Shown here: one piece after another, positions 36,730 through 50,738 of the stretch
How the letters are laid out: each line of letters begins with the position of its first letter
Position numbering within the stretch: position 1 is the stretch's first letter
From: Amblyornis subalaris
Lineage: Eukaryota > Chordata > Aves > Passeriformes > Ptilonorhynchidae
DNA: 64,000 nt
Direction of reading: 5' to 3'
Assembly: GCA_018881555.1 (NCBI GenBank)
Contig: JACAXG010000105.1
Span: 1,914,963 to 1,978,962 of the forward strand
Translations under genes and position numbers: made by a program
Notes under the pieces: generated by a model
Told to the model about the DNA's origin: nothing
The model's input: only the letters and a program-made list of their open reading frames with translations
Databases searched by the model: none

Positions 36730-39700
36730 TATAGGGAAAGAAAACTGTGTGACTATGCCTTCTAAGAATGGTATTATTTCACTCACATAGTTCTTTTCTC
36801 CCAGTATTGCCCAACTGTTCACATCAAAGCATATCCAATTTTTGAACTTCCAGTGTTTTAACACCTACAGAACAGTCAGGACTAAACATCTGACTTCTAT
36901 CAGGGAGGTAAAGGGCAAGGACACATCTCTTCACCTCAACAGAGCAGCTGGGTCTCAACAGAAATGAGACTCCTCAACTCATTTTTCACCTATTTACTTT
37001 TTAAGGGCAGTGGAGGGGAGGTGAAGTGGGGCTTCACCTGAACCTGCACAGCTGGTTAAGAGGGAAAAAGAGTGGCACATCTGGAAAAGATCAGTCACAT
37101 CTTACCATCTTACCTGAGTAATTGTCAAACAAGGACAGAGTCTCTATGGAGTGCTCTCTCTGTCCCTAGGGCTAACCACAGGCATAAAGTGACATGTTGA
37201 TACAACCGTAGTGCACTTAGTATATAGCTAAGGTTTAAGGATACCTGAATCGCTCTACACTAAAAGAAATCTAAAATTGATTAGGGGTGCAAACTGGCAA
37301 AAACCTGGTTCTCTAATCAAATGAGATCTCCAGCTAATGAACACACAGTTAGTTTGGCAAATTAATCATTACATTAAACTAAGGTTTTTCAGTGTTTTTT
37401 CATTAAGACTGCTACTCAGTGCATCAGGCCAAATACATAACACCACCTCCTTTACAATCCTCTTCAGTTAAATCTGATACTTCTTAAACCAAAGCACTAA
37501 TGAAAATTAGGCATTCCAATTTTAAAAACAAAAAAGAGCAATTAAAAATGCACTTTCCAGTGCTTACAGGTCAATTAGAGCAACAACCTTAATGCAAATC
37601 TGACCACATTTAGCAACAGGACAAAACGTGTTTCACTGCTAGTACAGAAGCGATAACAGAACATGCAATCTGTCACCTGTGCAATCTGGCATCTTACAAG
37701 ATCCTTGCAGAAACTGATCTAGGCTACCAGAAAGAAAGAGAACAAAACCTGATGGCATCCCCAAAAGGGGCTCAAGTTTATACCAGAGAGTAAAAGATGG
37801 ATCATGTTCCAGACTGGAAGGGTTCTCCCACTAAGCATATCAATAAATCTGCTCCTTACTTGACTGTGACCATAAATGGCAAGACTGTTCTTCATGAAGC
37901 AAATGTTTTAGGTTTTCAGAATATGACAGTATTCCAAATAAATTCCCAAGTTTGTATTCTTCCATTTCTCAAAAGAATAAGAGACTGCTTATTGAACTTG
38001 TCACCAAGAATATTTCTAATTTCTATTTTCCTCTGTATTAGAACCACATACTTTTGCAATTACTTTTGTTTACTCAGTGTGAAAGCCTGTCCAATATGAA
38101 AAACAATTTTGTTTCCCTTTTTTGGCTAAGAGGAGGTCAAAATTATTTTAATAATACAGCCCATGACAGGCAATTGCTTGAAAACTATCTGCTTAAAGGT
38201 CATTTCAATGAATGAATTTTGATTTCTGCAAATAGGAGGGTGTGGAAGAACAGAACATAGTTAAAACCTTTTCCTGTGTCACAGCACAACTTAAATGACT
38301 GCCTCCATTATTAACTCATTTGAAGAAGTAAGAGATTTTACTTATAGACTGATATTTAGCTATTTTTCCACTTACAAAAATATGATCATTTAAGCTAATG
38401 AAGATGTAATCTAGTTTTGTAAATCTTAGCATTTTTTCCTAAAGTCTGCATTGCTTTCCATCATCTCTCTGTACTCGAGTACTTAAAAGTGTGATTTCCC
38501 TACTTACTTATTTTAAAACTTCAGTCTTCTTCCCGAAATACTTATACATTCTAATGGTTGTGATAATGTATGTATGAAATGATGTTTTGTAAAGTATGGA
38601 AAGCTGACGAGGTGAAAAGCAAAGAATATTGCTTTACTTACAGAAAAGAGCCAAGGTAACAATGACTGGTAGGTCATTCACATCTGTCCCAATAAGTAAA
38701 GCTGTCGGTATTATTATTTTTGCAGTATGCAAAATTAAGTGGCAATGAGAAAAACAGTAACTTTGATATTTCATTCCATGCAAGGTCATTCTACCTGTTT
38801 TTATTCTAAACTCAGCAAAATACATGAAAAACAACTATACAAGCAAGCAATGCACTTAGTGATCATGAATGTGCACTCAATCATAATTTATTTATCTACT
38901 GAATATGAAGTGACAACAGCAGAAAGATTGAGAAAATTCTGAAAATACAGTTGGTATTTGGACTTTTGAGTTGTGTCCACTTTTTTACATAGGGAGACAC
39001 ATGATAGAACCCACCACATGAGTGGGGAGAAGTGACAATCTTTAGCGTCAAATGTACCCTTTTCCTTAATTCCTTATTTGTGGATCAAACTCATACCCAA
39101 GACATCTGTGGATATCAAGTTATGATAATCATTGAAGTAATTTTCAAACTGTTAAACAAAAACTGGAAAAGCATATGACACTGCATAGGAATTAATATAA
39201 ATGTTACATTGTAGAACTGCTACTCAGATTCTTCTCAGTATTGCAATTGAAATTTGGTTAAAACAAACTACTAATTTGAAAGGACTTAAAACAGAGGCAA
39301 AGGTNTGGTTTGGGTTTTTTTTAAGAATAATTCACATTTACAGGGGCATCACACATAATGCTTCCCACCCTTAAATATGAAGTCATCTTTTTTGAAAGTT
39401 ACAGCCCTAGAGATTATGGAAAAAGAGGGTACACAGAAATTTCATTTAACAAAAACTTTTTGGCTTGCTGCAACAGTAATTATACACCATAGTTATTCAC
39501 TGATTGCACCAACACTAGATATGCTTTCCATGTCACTTAAATCTCACATAACAAATTAGTTTGTATTTTAGCAGCAGGGGACCTCTCTACAGAACACTCT
39601 ACAGACACCAGAGACCTGTTTTCAGTACATCAGATACATTCGAAGTCCTGACCAAACAATCAATGTTTCCCCTAAATGCCAGACATATGGCGCCCGCACC

Positions 39701-42700
39701 TTGTAAAACCTAGGTGAAGACACTGACTCCCCTTTTGAGGGCTAGTTAATTCAGTAGGAAAATTCCCAACTGAGTAAAAGCAAGGATAAGACAATTTTTC
39801 TTTCTGCAAAGACGATTATGATTTTTAAAGCTTCTTCAGAAAAATCAGTAGTTATGAGTGACTACACTTGGGTGAATAAAAAGTTACTTTATATTTTTAA
39901 AAAAAGTGACAGCTCATCATCTCTTTTTTTTTCCCCCAATGGTGTTACATAAAAACAGCTTTCTAAAATAAACCTACCACCATCAGACATCAAGCTATTC
40001 ATTCAAAAATGTTACTTCTTAATACCTGAAGTTGTCTCGATTTTTTCTCACTCTGAAAAGGGCAGTCATGTTTGGAGACGGAGTGGGAACATCCTCAAAA
40101 TGCAAGTTGCCCAACAATTCTTATTAGGAGGATTTCAGTTGTTTATGTAAGTGTCCACTTCTGAAAGACAGACNGAAGTTTTCTACTTCAAATTTCTGCT
40201 TTAACGATTTCCACCAAAACACTCCACTGCTTCTGAAGAGACCAGGGTAGACAATACACTGCTTTATCCACAATATGAAAAGTGGTGACCATCTTGTCAA
40301 AAAGTTCTAGCAATATCTTGCTTTGAAGTAAGGATGTGAAATTTAGCAGGATCCCAACTGTGGAAATCAGCTCAACTCTGGTCACGCTATGAACCTTTGA
40401 AAAATCACCTTTGCAGTAGTCAGGCTACAAACAGTCACTACCAGAGGCTAAATCAAACTCTGCATTCAGACTCATCTTCAGGTCGTGCTGCCCTCTGTCT
40501 TGAATATGCATGAAGTCAATGCTCCTCAGATTATCTGCTCATTTAAGAAAGACTGTAAACTTCTCAGAGTTAAAAATTACTATTCGGAAACATCATGCTA
40601 TCTTGCTTGACAAACTGTTGTTTAATTTGTATGCCTGAGCAGCACAGAACAGAAATATGTCTGAATAAATGAACGTTTCTATATTTTAACAGGTTGGAAA
40701 AAGACAGCATACTTTGTGATTCCTATTTAAATTTGTTTTGTTTTGTTTTTAAATTACTTACAAGGCTATAATGTAGCACGGTATTTTGGTGCAAAAAAAA
40801 AATTGTACACTGGAAAAAAATCTGGTTCATGTGCAAGAGCAACTTAAGGTAAAAAACGTACTAATGCTGTCAGGAGGTCCTGCACTAAAGCCCCTGGCAC
40901 ACATCTACATTATTCTACATGCAAGCTAAGCCAGATACCCTATGTCCAAGAAACAAGACCAGCTTGTATACAGATGTATACAGAACTTCTGCAAGTTATT
41001 GTTCTTTACATTCACAATGCTCAAACTGATAGTTCCTCCATGTGACTATTTTATTAATGCTCTGTTAGCTTCCCTGCAGCTTTCTAATTCACAGTAACAT
41101 CAACGTGAAATTATATATATCTGCCCATAGCATTATAAATTTCTCTACTTTTAACGACTAAAATGATGGTACACAGATCTAAATACTTGCTTTTCTTTCT
41201 GCAACATGAAATCCAGTCTTTTCACTCCAACAGCAATGCTCATTTTTCCTTTATAGCCACTTTTTGCCACATATAACCAAGTCTGAGCCCTGCTGAGCTG
41301 AAAGGTTGTTTGCAGATGCCTGTGTGAGGTAACTTGCAGAGTCCATCCCTGACTACTGCCAGACAGCCAAGGCAAAAACTTTCAACATAAACCAAACGGA
41401 ATAAAGGACTTGGATCTAAAATCGAGATAATGCAGTACTGAAAAAAAAGCATTTCTGGAAGCAATTAATGGCATCCAGAAGCAAGGCTGGAAGAGGCCAG
41501 AGAAGTCCTAGTGCTCAAATTTGGTTGTCAATCAAGTAAGGAGCACGCAGGTAGTGGGTGGTTTTCAGATCATTGTCCTTGCTACTCTTATCTCTGACTC
41601 TCAAAAAAAGGAGTTTTGCTTCAGACAGACCTGGTGCCACTCAGGCCAGCAGGATTTGTTCCCGTGCTTATCTTTACACAAGCGGAGTCACTTGAAAGGA
41701 GCAGACTGGGAAGAGATTAAAGGTGTCTGCAGCGCTAAGGAGCCACCGTGCACTGAACACAAACAGCTTGTGGAGACTCCCAAAGCTTCCCAAGTTTGCG
41801 AACAAAGATCAGTAACTAAATATGGGAAAGTGGAAGGATCAACAAATTCCAAGTCAGGCCAAAAAAAGAGCGCCCAACCCCAGTATATGACTGCAATCAC
41901 TATTGGACATGAATTCAACAGGACTTAGCTTTTCAAGGAAAAGATTGTGATGGAAGTAAATTGCTTCCACTTCATATAGGAGGAAAAAACAGATTTGATT
42001 AAAGGGCAGGATGTGTGGAGCTTTCTTAAGCTACTGCTGGACCTTTTGGTAAACCTCCTGCCTCCTGTTTCACAGCAAGAAAGACACAGCTGTAAAAGTA
42101 AAGAAAATGTCATCACTCCTCTATTTCAGAGGAGGCGATGCCATTTAGCTCCAGTTTTAAGATATTTTCTCTTCCTTGTGTATAGATTATAAAGGATTAA
42201 TTAAGATTCATAAAAGAGATCAATAAAATGGTATTTAAAAACTCTCTCATATTCTCTGCATGCTGTAAATGTGTATCATGTATCACATAAATGGCTATGC
42301 TGACAGATGACCCAGACTGTGATAGTGAAATCCTGTGGATCTCTCACAGAACTCTGCAAAATATAAACTTTAAAAACTCGGTTCCTAAATCTTGCTCTTC
42401 CCAACTAACTCCTTTTCCCTGTCAACATACACAAGCCCCCAAAAATCACTAGTTTTGGCAAATAAACTGAGACATATGTTTTAGAATATATGCAACACAA
42501 AATCAAGAGAAACCTAAGAGAAAGGATGTCAGAGAGAGAAAATCTTAAATTTAAAATAAAGAGGGACAAAAGGCACCTATTTTCTCTTGTGAAATAGCAG
42601 TATACATGTTTTCAGCAAATTCTATGTCAAATGATAAACTCAGCAACCACTAAAAGCATTTCTACTTTCAATTTGGCTGCAGCAAGTAGACTTATAAAAG

Positions 42701-45269
42701 CTACACAGGTCCAAATCCCACCATGTCAGGTGTTCAAACAACTTCTCCCAATGCACCATCAGGCCTCAGAGGCTTTTTGTATTGATTTTGCTCTAGTAGA
42801 GCACAAGATTGCCTCTCAGACAACTGGCCAAGCTGATCATTCAGTTTTCCTGCAACACAGGGCCCACAAAAAGCTCAAAAATCTGTTGAAATTAGTTTTA
42901 GTAAAAAGTCTTACTGACTGCTATTTTTTTTTCTCAGCTCTTTTGGGGAGGAGGATAAGCAGCAGTTTTATAATCATATAAATATTGAAATTAGGATGGA
43001 AGGTCTTTAGATGAACAGAGAAAGCAATTAGCATATCTCTTTCTCTGTAGTCAATACTGTTAAAAACAAGTAATAATGCATGTAAAGAGCAAGGCCAGTC
43101 AACAGTCAAATACTCTACAATGGCTTCAGTTGGATAAAAAAAAAATCCTATCAAATCAATGTTTTCAAAAACTGTGCCTGAGTACCTTCAATATGTCCAT
43201 GTGATATAAGAGCTCACTCAATTCTTTTACGAGCTTGGTACTACCCAAAAAGCTCAAAAAAATTGTGCACAATCTCAGATGGTGAGAGATTTTGTTCTCT
43301 AAAATATTTTTATAAAGTCCTAGACCTGTTTATTTGATTTCAATATTGATTTGTAAGATATCACTTATACTAATTGCTTGTACTCATTAATTATTTATTA
43401 TATACTGATTAGTAAAATATGATTATCATAAAAATATTAAACTCAACCCAAACTCTAGAGTCCCGATTACAGAAATTAATTAAATTAATTTAAAAAATAA
43501 TTCAAATTTGCCAAAAACAACACTGAAAACGAAACAATTTTAAACTACAGACTTTTTCTTTAATAAACCATTGGATGGACACTTTGGCAGTTCCTCAAAT
43601 AATCAAAGCTGAGACCTTAATATGACCTTTCCTTAAATTCAAACTTGGAAAATAAATTATATGCAGCTTTGACAGTTTCAGCACTGGTTAAAATGTCTCT
43701 CACGATTCATTTTATTCAGGGATACCAATACCAAAATCCCAAGTAAAACCTACAAAGAGACTTGAAAATAAACAGGAAAGGAAGTACATATAATATTCAT
43801 GCTAATCACAATGTATGCAATGGGAAGAGTTTGCATAAGTCCCCTCCCCTCTGTACATGTACATTAGGTCAAACTTTCATTGGACTTTGCCAACACTGTA
43901 AATGGTAAGACATTTGAAGAATTAAATACCATGTATTAATGAGAAAATCTCTATCAAGAAACAGTTTATTTAATACCATGATGTGCAGATGTACAGTGCA
44001 ACTTCAGTCAATGACAGCTTCCCTACCAATCATCTGTGTTACTTCACTGCTATTAACCTTTTAGAGAAACTATAAGTAATGAAAAACAGTGAACTTGATT
44101 AACCTTGCCAGACAACCTTAGCCTTTATGGTATGTCCCAAATGTCATGTAACATGTATCTTCTACTTAGTATTACCATTCCTGAAGAAAATTGAAAAATA
44201 AATTAACAGTTCAGAATTTATCCTAGACTAAATTAAAATGCAGTCTTCAATATTTTATTGCATATTTTCATCTATGGACTTGAACTGATATTTTGTGAAC
44301 AGGACACTTGGAAAAGTAATGCAAATGTCTTTGCACAATTAAGAATGAGGTTTTTGTTGGTCTGCTTGGATTCAAACAGACTCCAGTATTTTTATCTATG
44401 TGAGCTGCAGAGAAACTAGGGCTTCTCAACCAGGATTTTCACTAATTTACAGGCATGGTTCTTTCCACAACACAGTCTTATCATTGCTCTGCATCAATTG
44501 CCCAAATAAAACATTTCTTATATTTTAGTTTATAGCATTGCTGTGTTCTGATAACCTAAATTCCAAGAGTTGAGATCTGTTTCTTGTCTTGAAAAAATCT
44601 TGAGAAGTGGTATGTAAACGAATAAACAGAATTCAATAATGCACACATATCACCATTTTGCCTAGTATTTGAACAATAACATTTGAAGAAAGTCTGCTAA
44701 GACCTCATATTTACAAAGAAAATCACTATCTCCATAGTGAGTCTGTTATTAGTTTTGACTCTGACAATACAAGGATAAAAGTTGAAGCTTTATTTGGTTC
44801 ACAGAAGCTGTTAATTATGCAATGCGGGCATTCAGTGAAAAAGATACTCTGACCTAGATACAGCTATTTTAAATATTTATTTATTCACAGCAGTCTGTTT
44901 AGGCAACAAGGAGAGAAAAATCAGAGAGCATGTACTTAGACACTTAACAACTAGCAATTCTGTAAGTATTAGACTCGTTACTTAGCCTTGGAATGATTGT
45001 ATTATTTTGACATTACTACCAGCAGATTCTGAAAGGGGGACCAGAATGCAAATAAAAACAAATTTAACACAGAAAAGGACAACATTAGACTCCCCTTGAA
45101 TTTGGTCCCTAGAGACCAGAATTGTGCGTGTGACAGGGACAGTAGAAGAGGTTATTTGGGTAAAATGCTGAGGCCTGACTGTTCTCCAAAGAAAACATCT
45201 CTAATAATGGTTGTGGAGCCTGAAGGAATGTGTGGAATGTTATAAGTTACACACAGGCAAAGTCCTATT

Positions 45270-45955
45270 AATGTCAAATTACAGACCTGCTCTCCAGGAA
45301 CTTGTCCAAGCCCTTTTGAACCTCCTGCTGCTGTCTGCCCTCCTCACTCCCCATGACAAAAGGTTCTGGAAGTTCTCCAGAAGCCATATACAGAAGCATT
45401 GCTTCCGTTTTTAATCTCCTACAAATTTCCTCGAGTGTCCCAGTTTCTAGTGGTGCAGCATTTATTGAGTGAAGGTACACATTCACCTCACCCACTACCT
45501 TCATAACTTCGTAAACTTTAACCATACTCCTCCCTGTTGACCTCAGCTGCAGACTGAAGAGCTCCAGCCCTTTCAGTCTCTCTGCAAAAGGCTGCTGTTC
45601 CATGGTTTTCAATGCCACCTTCTAGTCCTCACTGACCTCCCCTATATCCTTCAGAGAAGGAGACCAAAGCTGCACACAATATGAATGTAAGGGCATAAAA
45701 CGTTATCTACAGCAGGAAAACAATGCTACTGTTGTACAAAGAACTAATGATTTCACCATAGGGAGCCAAAGTGTCTTTCTGAGTTGTGATTGCCTGTGCT
45801 CAGTTCAGCATCTTCTGGATGTGCACTGGTTTATTTCTCCTCTGATGTATCACCTGAACTTAGCGACATTAGAGCTACATTAAATCACATCTGTCACATT
45901 TCTGCCCATGCAGTTTGTTAGATCCTCCAGGAGTACCCTGCAGCTCCTGGGTAGA
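45270..45955 (-). mobile_element. Old CR1/L3-like LINE fragment (end of reverse-transcriptase ORF)
   Basis: The minus strand translates, in pieces, to the C-terminal part of a CR1-type ORF2: YCVQLWSPSL, then FAERLKGLELFSLQ, then VQKGLDKFLESRSV. These correspond to the conserved blocks around the tyrosine-cysteine-tryptophan motif, ERLK..GLFSL and GLDKF. Frame changes and lost motifs show it is a degenerate copy. A 114-codon open frame (45274-45618) survives by chance. It belongs to an older CR1 or L3-like lineage than the short avian CR1 tails elsewhere in this window. Confidence 0.85.
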
Positions 45956-48900
45956 GTAGAAAAAACCACTTCATATCATCTGTAAAGTCAGAGATTTCCC
46001 TTACATTGCCTTTTCCAGGACACAATATACTGACTAAACATGCAACTCTCCTAAACAGAGTGAACCAGATAGAAAAAACACTTAAACTCTCTAGGAACCA
46101 ATCAAAAGGAAAACAAAAGAAACCTTTATCCAAAACCTCCTTGGAAAATATCAAGACTGCAGCATAAAAATACCACTTCCCAGACTTGGATAATTACAGC
46201 AGTTTGTCATTCAGAAAAAAATGTCATGAGGTGATAAGGAGTCAGACCACTGACTGTCTAGAGCAGCACTGTTTTTAAATAACAAGTATAAATATTAAAC
46301 TGCAGAATTAGATGTGATTAGAATCATATTAGGATTCAAATTAGTGGATCAGTAGTGGACTGTAGGGGAGAAAAAAGACATTAGCACAGGTCAGAAGTGT
46401 CACTACAAACAACTGAATTTTCTGCTTCTCTTTCTCTTGGCATTTGCGATACTTGTGCAGATCAATTTGCAACAACCAGGTTTGCCCGTCTTACTGGTTG
46501 AAACTACAATGTTTGACCACCACTGCTAAACAGGATGAAAAGCCAAGGAAAGCCCATTATGCTGTGACAGAAGGAAGGACAATAATGGCAGGCTCTTACT
46601 ATTTACAGATTTAGTCACAACAAATATTAAGAATATGTCCTACAGATAAACCCAGGACATGGATGCAAAGCATCATTTTTTATTAACAGAAATGAAAAAA
46701 TTAAGATCTGTAATATGCCATACTGTAAACATATTTTATCTAACTGTATCATGGTTTTCACACCTGCGTATTGGAGTTCAGGGATACTATCAAGACAGAC
46801 TCTTCACACTCATCACAGCGATGTCTTCCACGCTGTAAAGGTCAAACTCCCCAGTTGTTGCTAACTATGAAAATGCCTTCCACCCCAACTTTGCCACCAC
46901 AAAATTATGAATATCCACACACAAAATAGCTTAACTTTTACTAATTTTTTTTCACTCATGACTTTGTCTTCTTATTTGTATGGGTGTTCTTCCTACAGTT
47001 AGGTAGAGCAAAAAGCTTCAGAGCTATTCACAGAGCCTATTGAACCATCTATATAAAGTATCTTTTAAGTCAGAAATATAGGGTCCCTTGGTAATCAATG
47101 AAGAGACAGAAAAGCCTCCAGAGTTATTTAAAACACTTAAGCAGTTATCTACACGCCTACTATGAATACTGTGGAAGTCCCAGCTGCACTGGTAATCTCT
47201 GGTGAGTAAGACGATCAAAGAAATGGGCGTTTTTATTCTCTCTCTCACCTTCCCCCGGACCCTGCTGAAATAGATACTGGCTGTCACCTTCAATATAAGC
47301 TGGTTTCAGGTTCTGCCTAGGGAATACCCTCCCACACCCACCCAAGGCAGGAAGTGATAGGTCTTAAATGAGTTATGACTCATGTCCTGAGCCTCCTTAG
47401 AAAGTCTTCCACCCTCCTCCTCTCCCACCACCTGCACAGAGATTACCATATCCAAGACAACTGAAAGATTCACATGCGAACCTTGTTGGTATATGCATAT
47501 TTATGTCCTAAAGTGGCTCACAGTGTTTTCTATTTTCCTGAAGTTATCCTTGCTTCAGAAGGAAATCCCCTCTCCTTTTGCTTACCCTACTCACTCTCCA
47601 AAAATATCATGCAGAATGTTTTCTTGCCTTATTAATCACTGGTAAGATTTTCTTTGGAGTTTTGAAACCAAAAGGAATATATGCAATTAGGGCAATAAAT
47701 ATTAATGAGTATTGCATTAAATACGCAAAAGCACCTTGAGTGTCATGCCAATATTTTTTCCAAATAATTAAATATGGCTGACTTAACTAGACAGAATTCA
47801 GGCTGACAACTTCCTGTGAATATGATGTGGAGAAGCTAGAAGACAACAGAAATATTATCTCCCTTCTTCTCCCTTTCTGTTCAATTCTATAGCATAGGCT
47901 GGAGAGTATTATGTACTGCCACCTGTTTCTAGAAGTCAGTGGTATTGTTATGTATAGATATCTATCTATAAATTTAAAAATCCTATATAGTTGAGTAAGG
48001 ACTGAAAAATAGATTTAATCCAGAGGTTAATGTATAAGATGGCAAACTTCATCTTCAGATTTGTGTTTCACAATGGGAATTCGACTTCGCTATTTATGAA
48101 GGTTCTGATATACAGAGTGAGGCACAAAAGACAATGGTTTATGTCTCTTCAGTCTAACAACCTAGTTTAAAATCCTCCATGTTAGGTTAACAATCGTGTC
48201 CACAAACATGTCTATGCTTTCTTGTCACGTTGGATGTGTCACCCCGGGCCATCTTTTTTATCAGAGCTTACAGTCACCTTTGATGTCAAGGTCATGTCAC
48301 TGGTGCTTGCACAGATAAGGGGCAGTAGCTGGAAGGCTGGAAGGGCCTCAGGGATCTTTGTAACATCACAGATCCAGGCTAGAAGCAAGTATAGAGCTTT
48401 GGCCAGCAGATGGATGCTCTTGTCCAGGACAGGGTGAAGTCAACAAATAATACCTCGCATCATCTTTTTTCTGGTCCCACTCCCATGACCTGAAGTGTCC
48501 AACATGCACTCTTCCCACAATAGAACTCGCTAATCCACTTCTGCAGCCAGAGTCCTGAACCAGTTTTCTAGACGAACAACTGCAGAGATACAGGGAGCCC
48601 TTCTCCTCCTGCTAGAAGTTACAAGCTTCCAGCTTCTATCCTCCTGGAAACATGGAAACCGCTAACATTAAACAGATGTGAAAACACCAGTTACAGAAAG
48701 TCTGCTATCTGTCTTTAAAACAAAATAGTTGTTCCAGTATGGTAAAAATGGAATACCATTCACATAAGTTTCCCAAAGGAGGCATAGTTGTTTCAGGCAA
48801 AAGTCTGCTGTCTCCACTCTCCTGAGAAAAGACATAGTATGGGGAGAAGACTGTGCCAGATTGACTGAACATGAGCTTATATTGCTTCTAGGAATAAAAC

Positions 48901-49943
48901 AAAGCTTCTCCAGAAACTGTGTATACCTTGGAGGCTCTCTCAGGCATGGTTCAGTACTATTTTCCCTCATTTACAGGAAGTCTAGTGTTCCCACATTAAA
49001 AACCTTGGCACTGCATGACAGTTAGGAAGACAGTTTATTCGGAAGTGATAGAAGGAGTGACTCTTCCCTTACTTCATTTGCAAAGGGACATTTCTCCCAC
49101 CATAGCCCCAGAGTGCTTACCCTACAACAGCTCCTTACAACATCAGCTAGAAGTAGACATTTCTACTAAATATGTAGCCTCAATTTTATTTCAGATTTTT
49201 TCCTGTTTAAAGCGGAAATGTCTGGAAGTCAATTTATTTATCCGTTATCTCAAGTAAAAGATTCCTATAGAGAACAAAGCACAGATTAATTCTATTTTTA
49301 CTCTCCTGTTACTTTTTCCCAGTAGGCTGTAAACTTTTAGTCTGAGGCTTACAATTACTTTTTTTTAATCTCTACTCATGTTACTGACCAAGAAAGGGTT
49401 ATTTTAGTTGGCCTGAGAATTTTTATATATTGCCTATAGCACTATAGAAGATCTAGAGAGAGCAACTGTAAACATTTCAGAAGTTTGAAATGATGAACAT
49501 CTAATCACAAATCAGACAGCCTCAGCACAGACACCAGACTGAACCTGAACAACTATCTTTGAGGCTTGTAATATAAAGTATGGGAATAAATGAAAGGACA
49601 AGCAGCAACTCCCTACATGATGGTTCTTTTGTTGAGAATCAAACCTCTTTTAAGGTGAGAGGGTATCTGGGATGGACAGCCTGGAACCTTAGAGACTGAG
49701 AGATTAGATCCTAGAGATTAGGACAACCTCAGCAAAGGAGACAGCTGAAAGACTGGCATGAGAGTTCTCTCGTTTTTAGGACACGCACAAAAATACCTTC
49801 CTAGAGGATGAAAAAATAAACACACAAATTATAGCTTATCCAAAGCGAGCTGCAGATTTCTCAGCCATTTTACATAAACAATTACTCTTGCATAGGGCAG
49901 TCTATCCTGTATTATCGCTATGCTATTATATTTCTATTTAAAA

Positions 49944-50123
49944 GATCACAGAATCACAGAATAGGAAGGGTTGGAGGGGACCTCTGGAAATCATCTAGCC
50001 CAACCTCCCTGCCAAGGCAGGGTCAAACCTAAAGTGTCCAGGTGGAACCTCCCTGAGCAGCCTTTTGCAATGCTCTGCCACCCTCAACATAAAGAAGTTC
50101 TTCATCATGCTGAGTTTATGGCC
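49944..50123 (-). mobile_element. CR1 LINE 3'-end fragment
   Basis: The plus strand begins GATCACAGAATCACAGAATA and continues GGTTGGAGGGGACCTCTGGA, CCCTGCCAAGGCAGGGTC and AAGAAGTTCTTCATCATG, the reverse complement of a CR1 3' end. It is about 180 bp, 5'-truncated, and in the gene's sense orientation. Confidence 0.92.
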
Positions 50124-50720
50124 AAAATATGTATCTGTCATACATATACAGAGAGAGAAAGAGACAGCTCATTTACACATTCACCTGCATCTTTGGAGTG
50201 ACTGGGGTGCAGGAACCCCTAAGCACCTTGTCCTGGCAGCCACTTGCAAAGAAAGTTCCTCTGAAGAAGGAAGAGGGTTCTCCCTCAAAAATTTCAAAAA
50301 TGGGACAAAAAAGCAGCTAAGTTTCTGAACAAAAAATTCAGTAGCAGTGAGCCAGAGAGACACAGAAACACAGAGTCATTCTTTTCCTGTGGCTTTTTCA
50401 CAGGAGCAGCCTCACACTGGCTGCTGAAGACACCTCAGGATGAAAAATGTTGCAGAGGAACAAGTGATTGTCTAAGCAAAACTGCTTTATTTTGAATTGA
50501 TAAAGAGGAAATATAGAATAGTATCACAGCTTAAGAAGAACAGGTGACAAATTCATGCTAAGAGTCATTAACTTATTCAGCTTGCTCACAGGGATTGATT
50601 CAAATGCTTATACAAGCTAGTAGTCAGACACATTCATAAACTTAATCATCAGTCTGGAAACATGGCTGTAAAGATTATTTGTTTTGTATTCATCTACCTG
50701 AAGATACAGAATCTCTCCTT

Positions 50721-50738
50721 AAAAAAAAAAAAAAAAAA
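50721..50738 (+). repeat. Poly(A) run of 18
   Basis: Eighteen uninterrupted A residues. No LINE or SINE body was recognised immediately to the left, so it is treated as a simple repeat. Confidence 0.85.

Noticed and set aside
41521..41928. 135-aa open frame on the plus strand
   Set aside because: It begins at a TTG, not an ATG, and the translation has no known motif.
45274..45618. A 114-aa protein gene on the minus strand
   Set aside because: Its sequence corresponds to the C-terminal part of a CR1-type reverse-transcriptase ORF and the surrounding copy is broken, so it is a retrotransposon relic.
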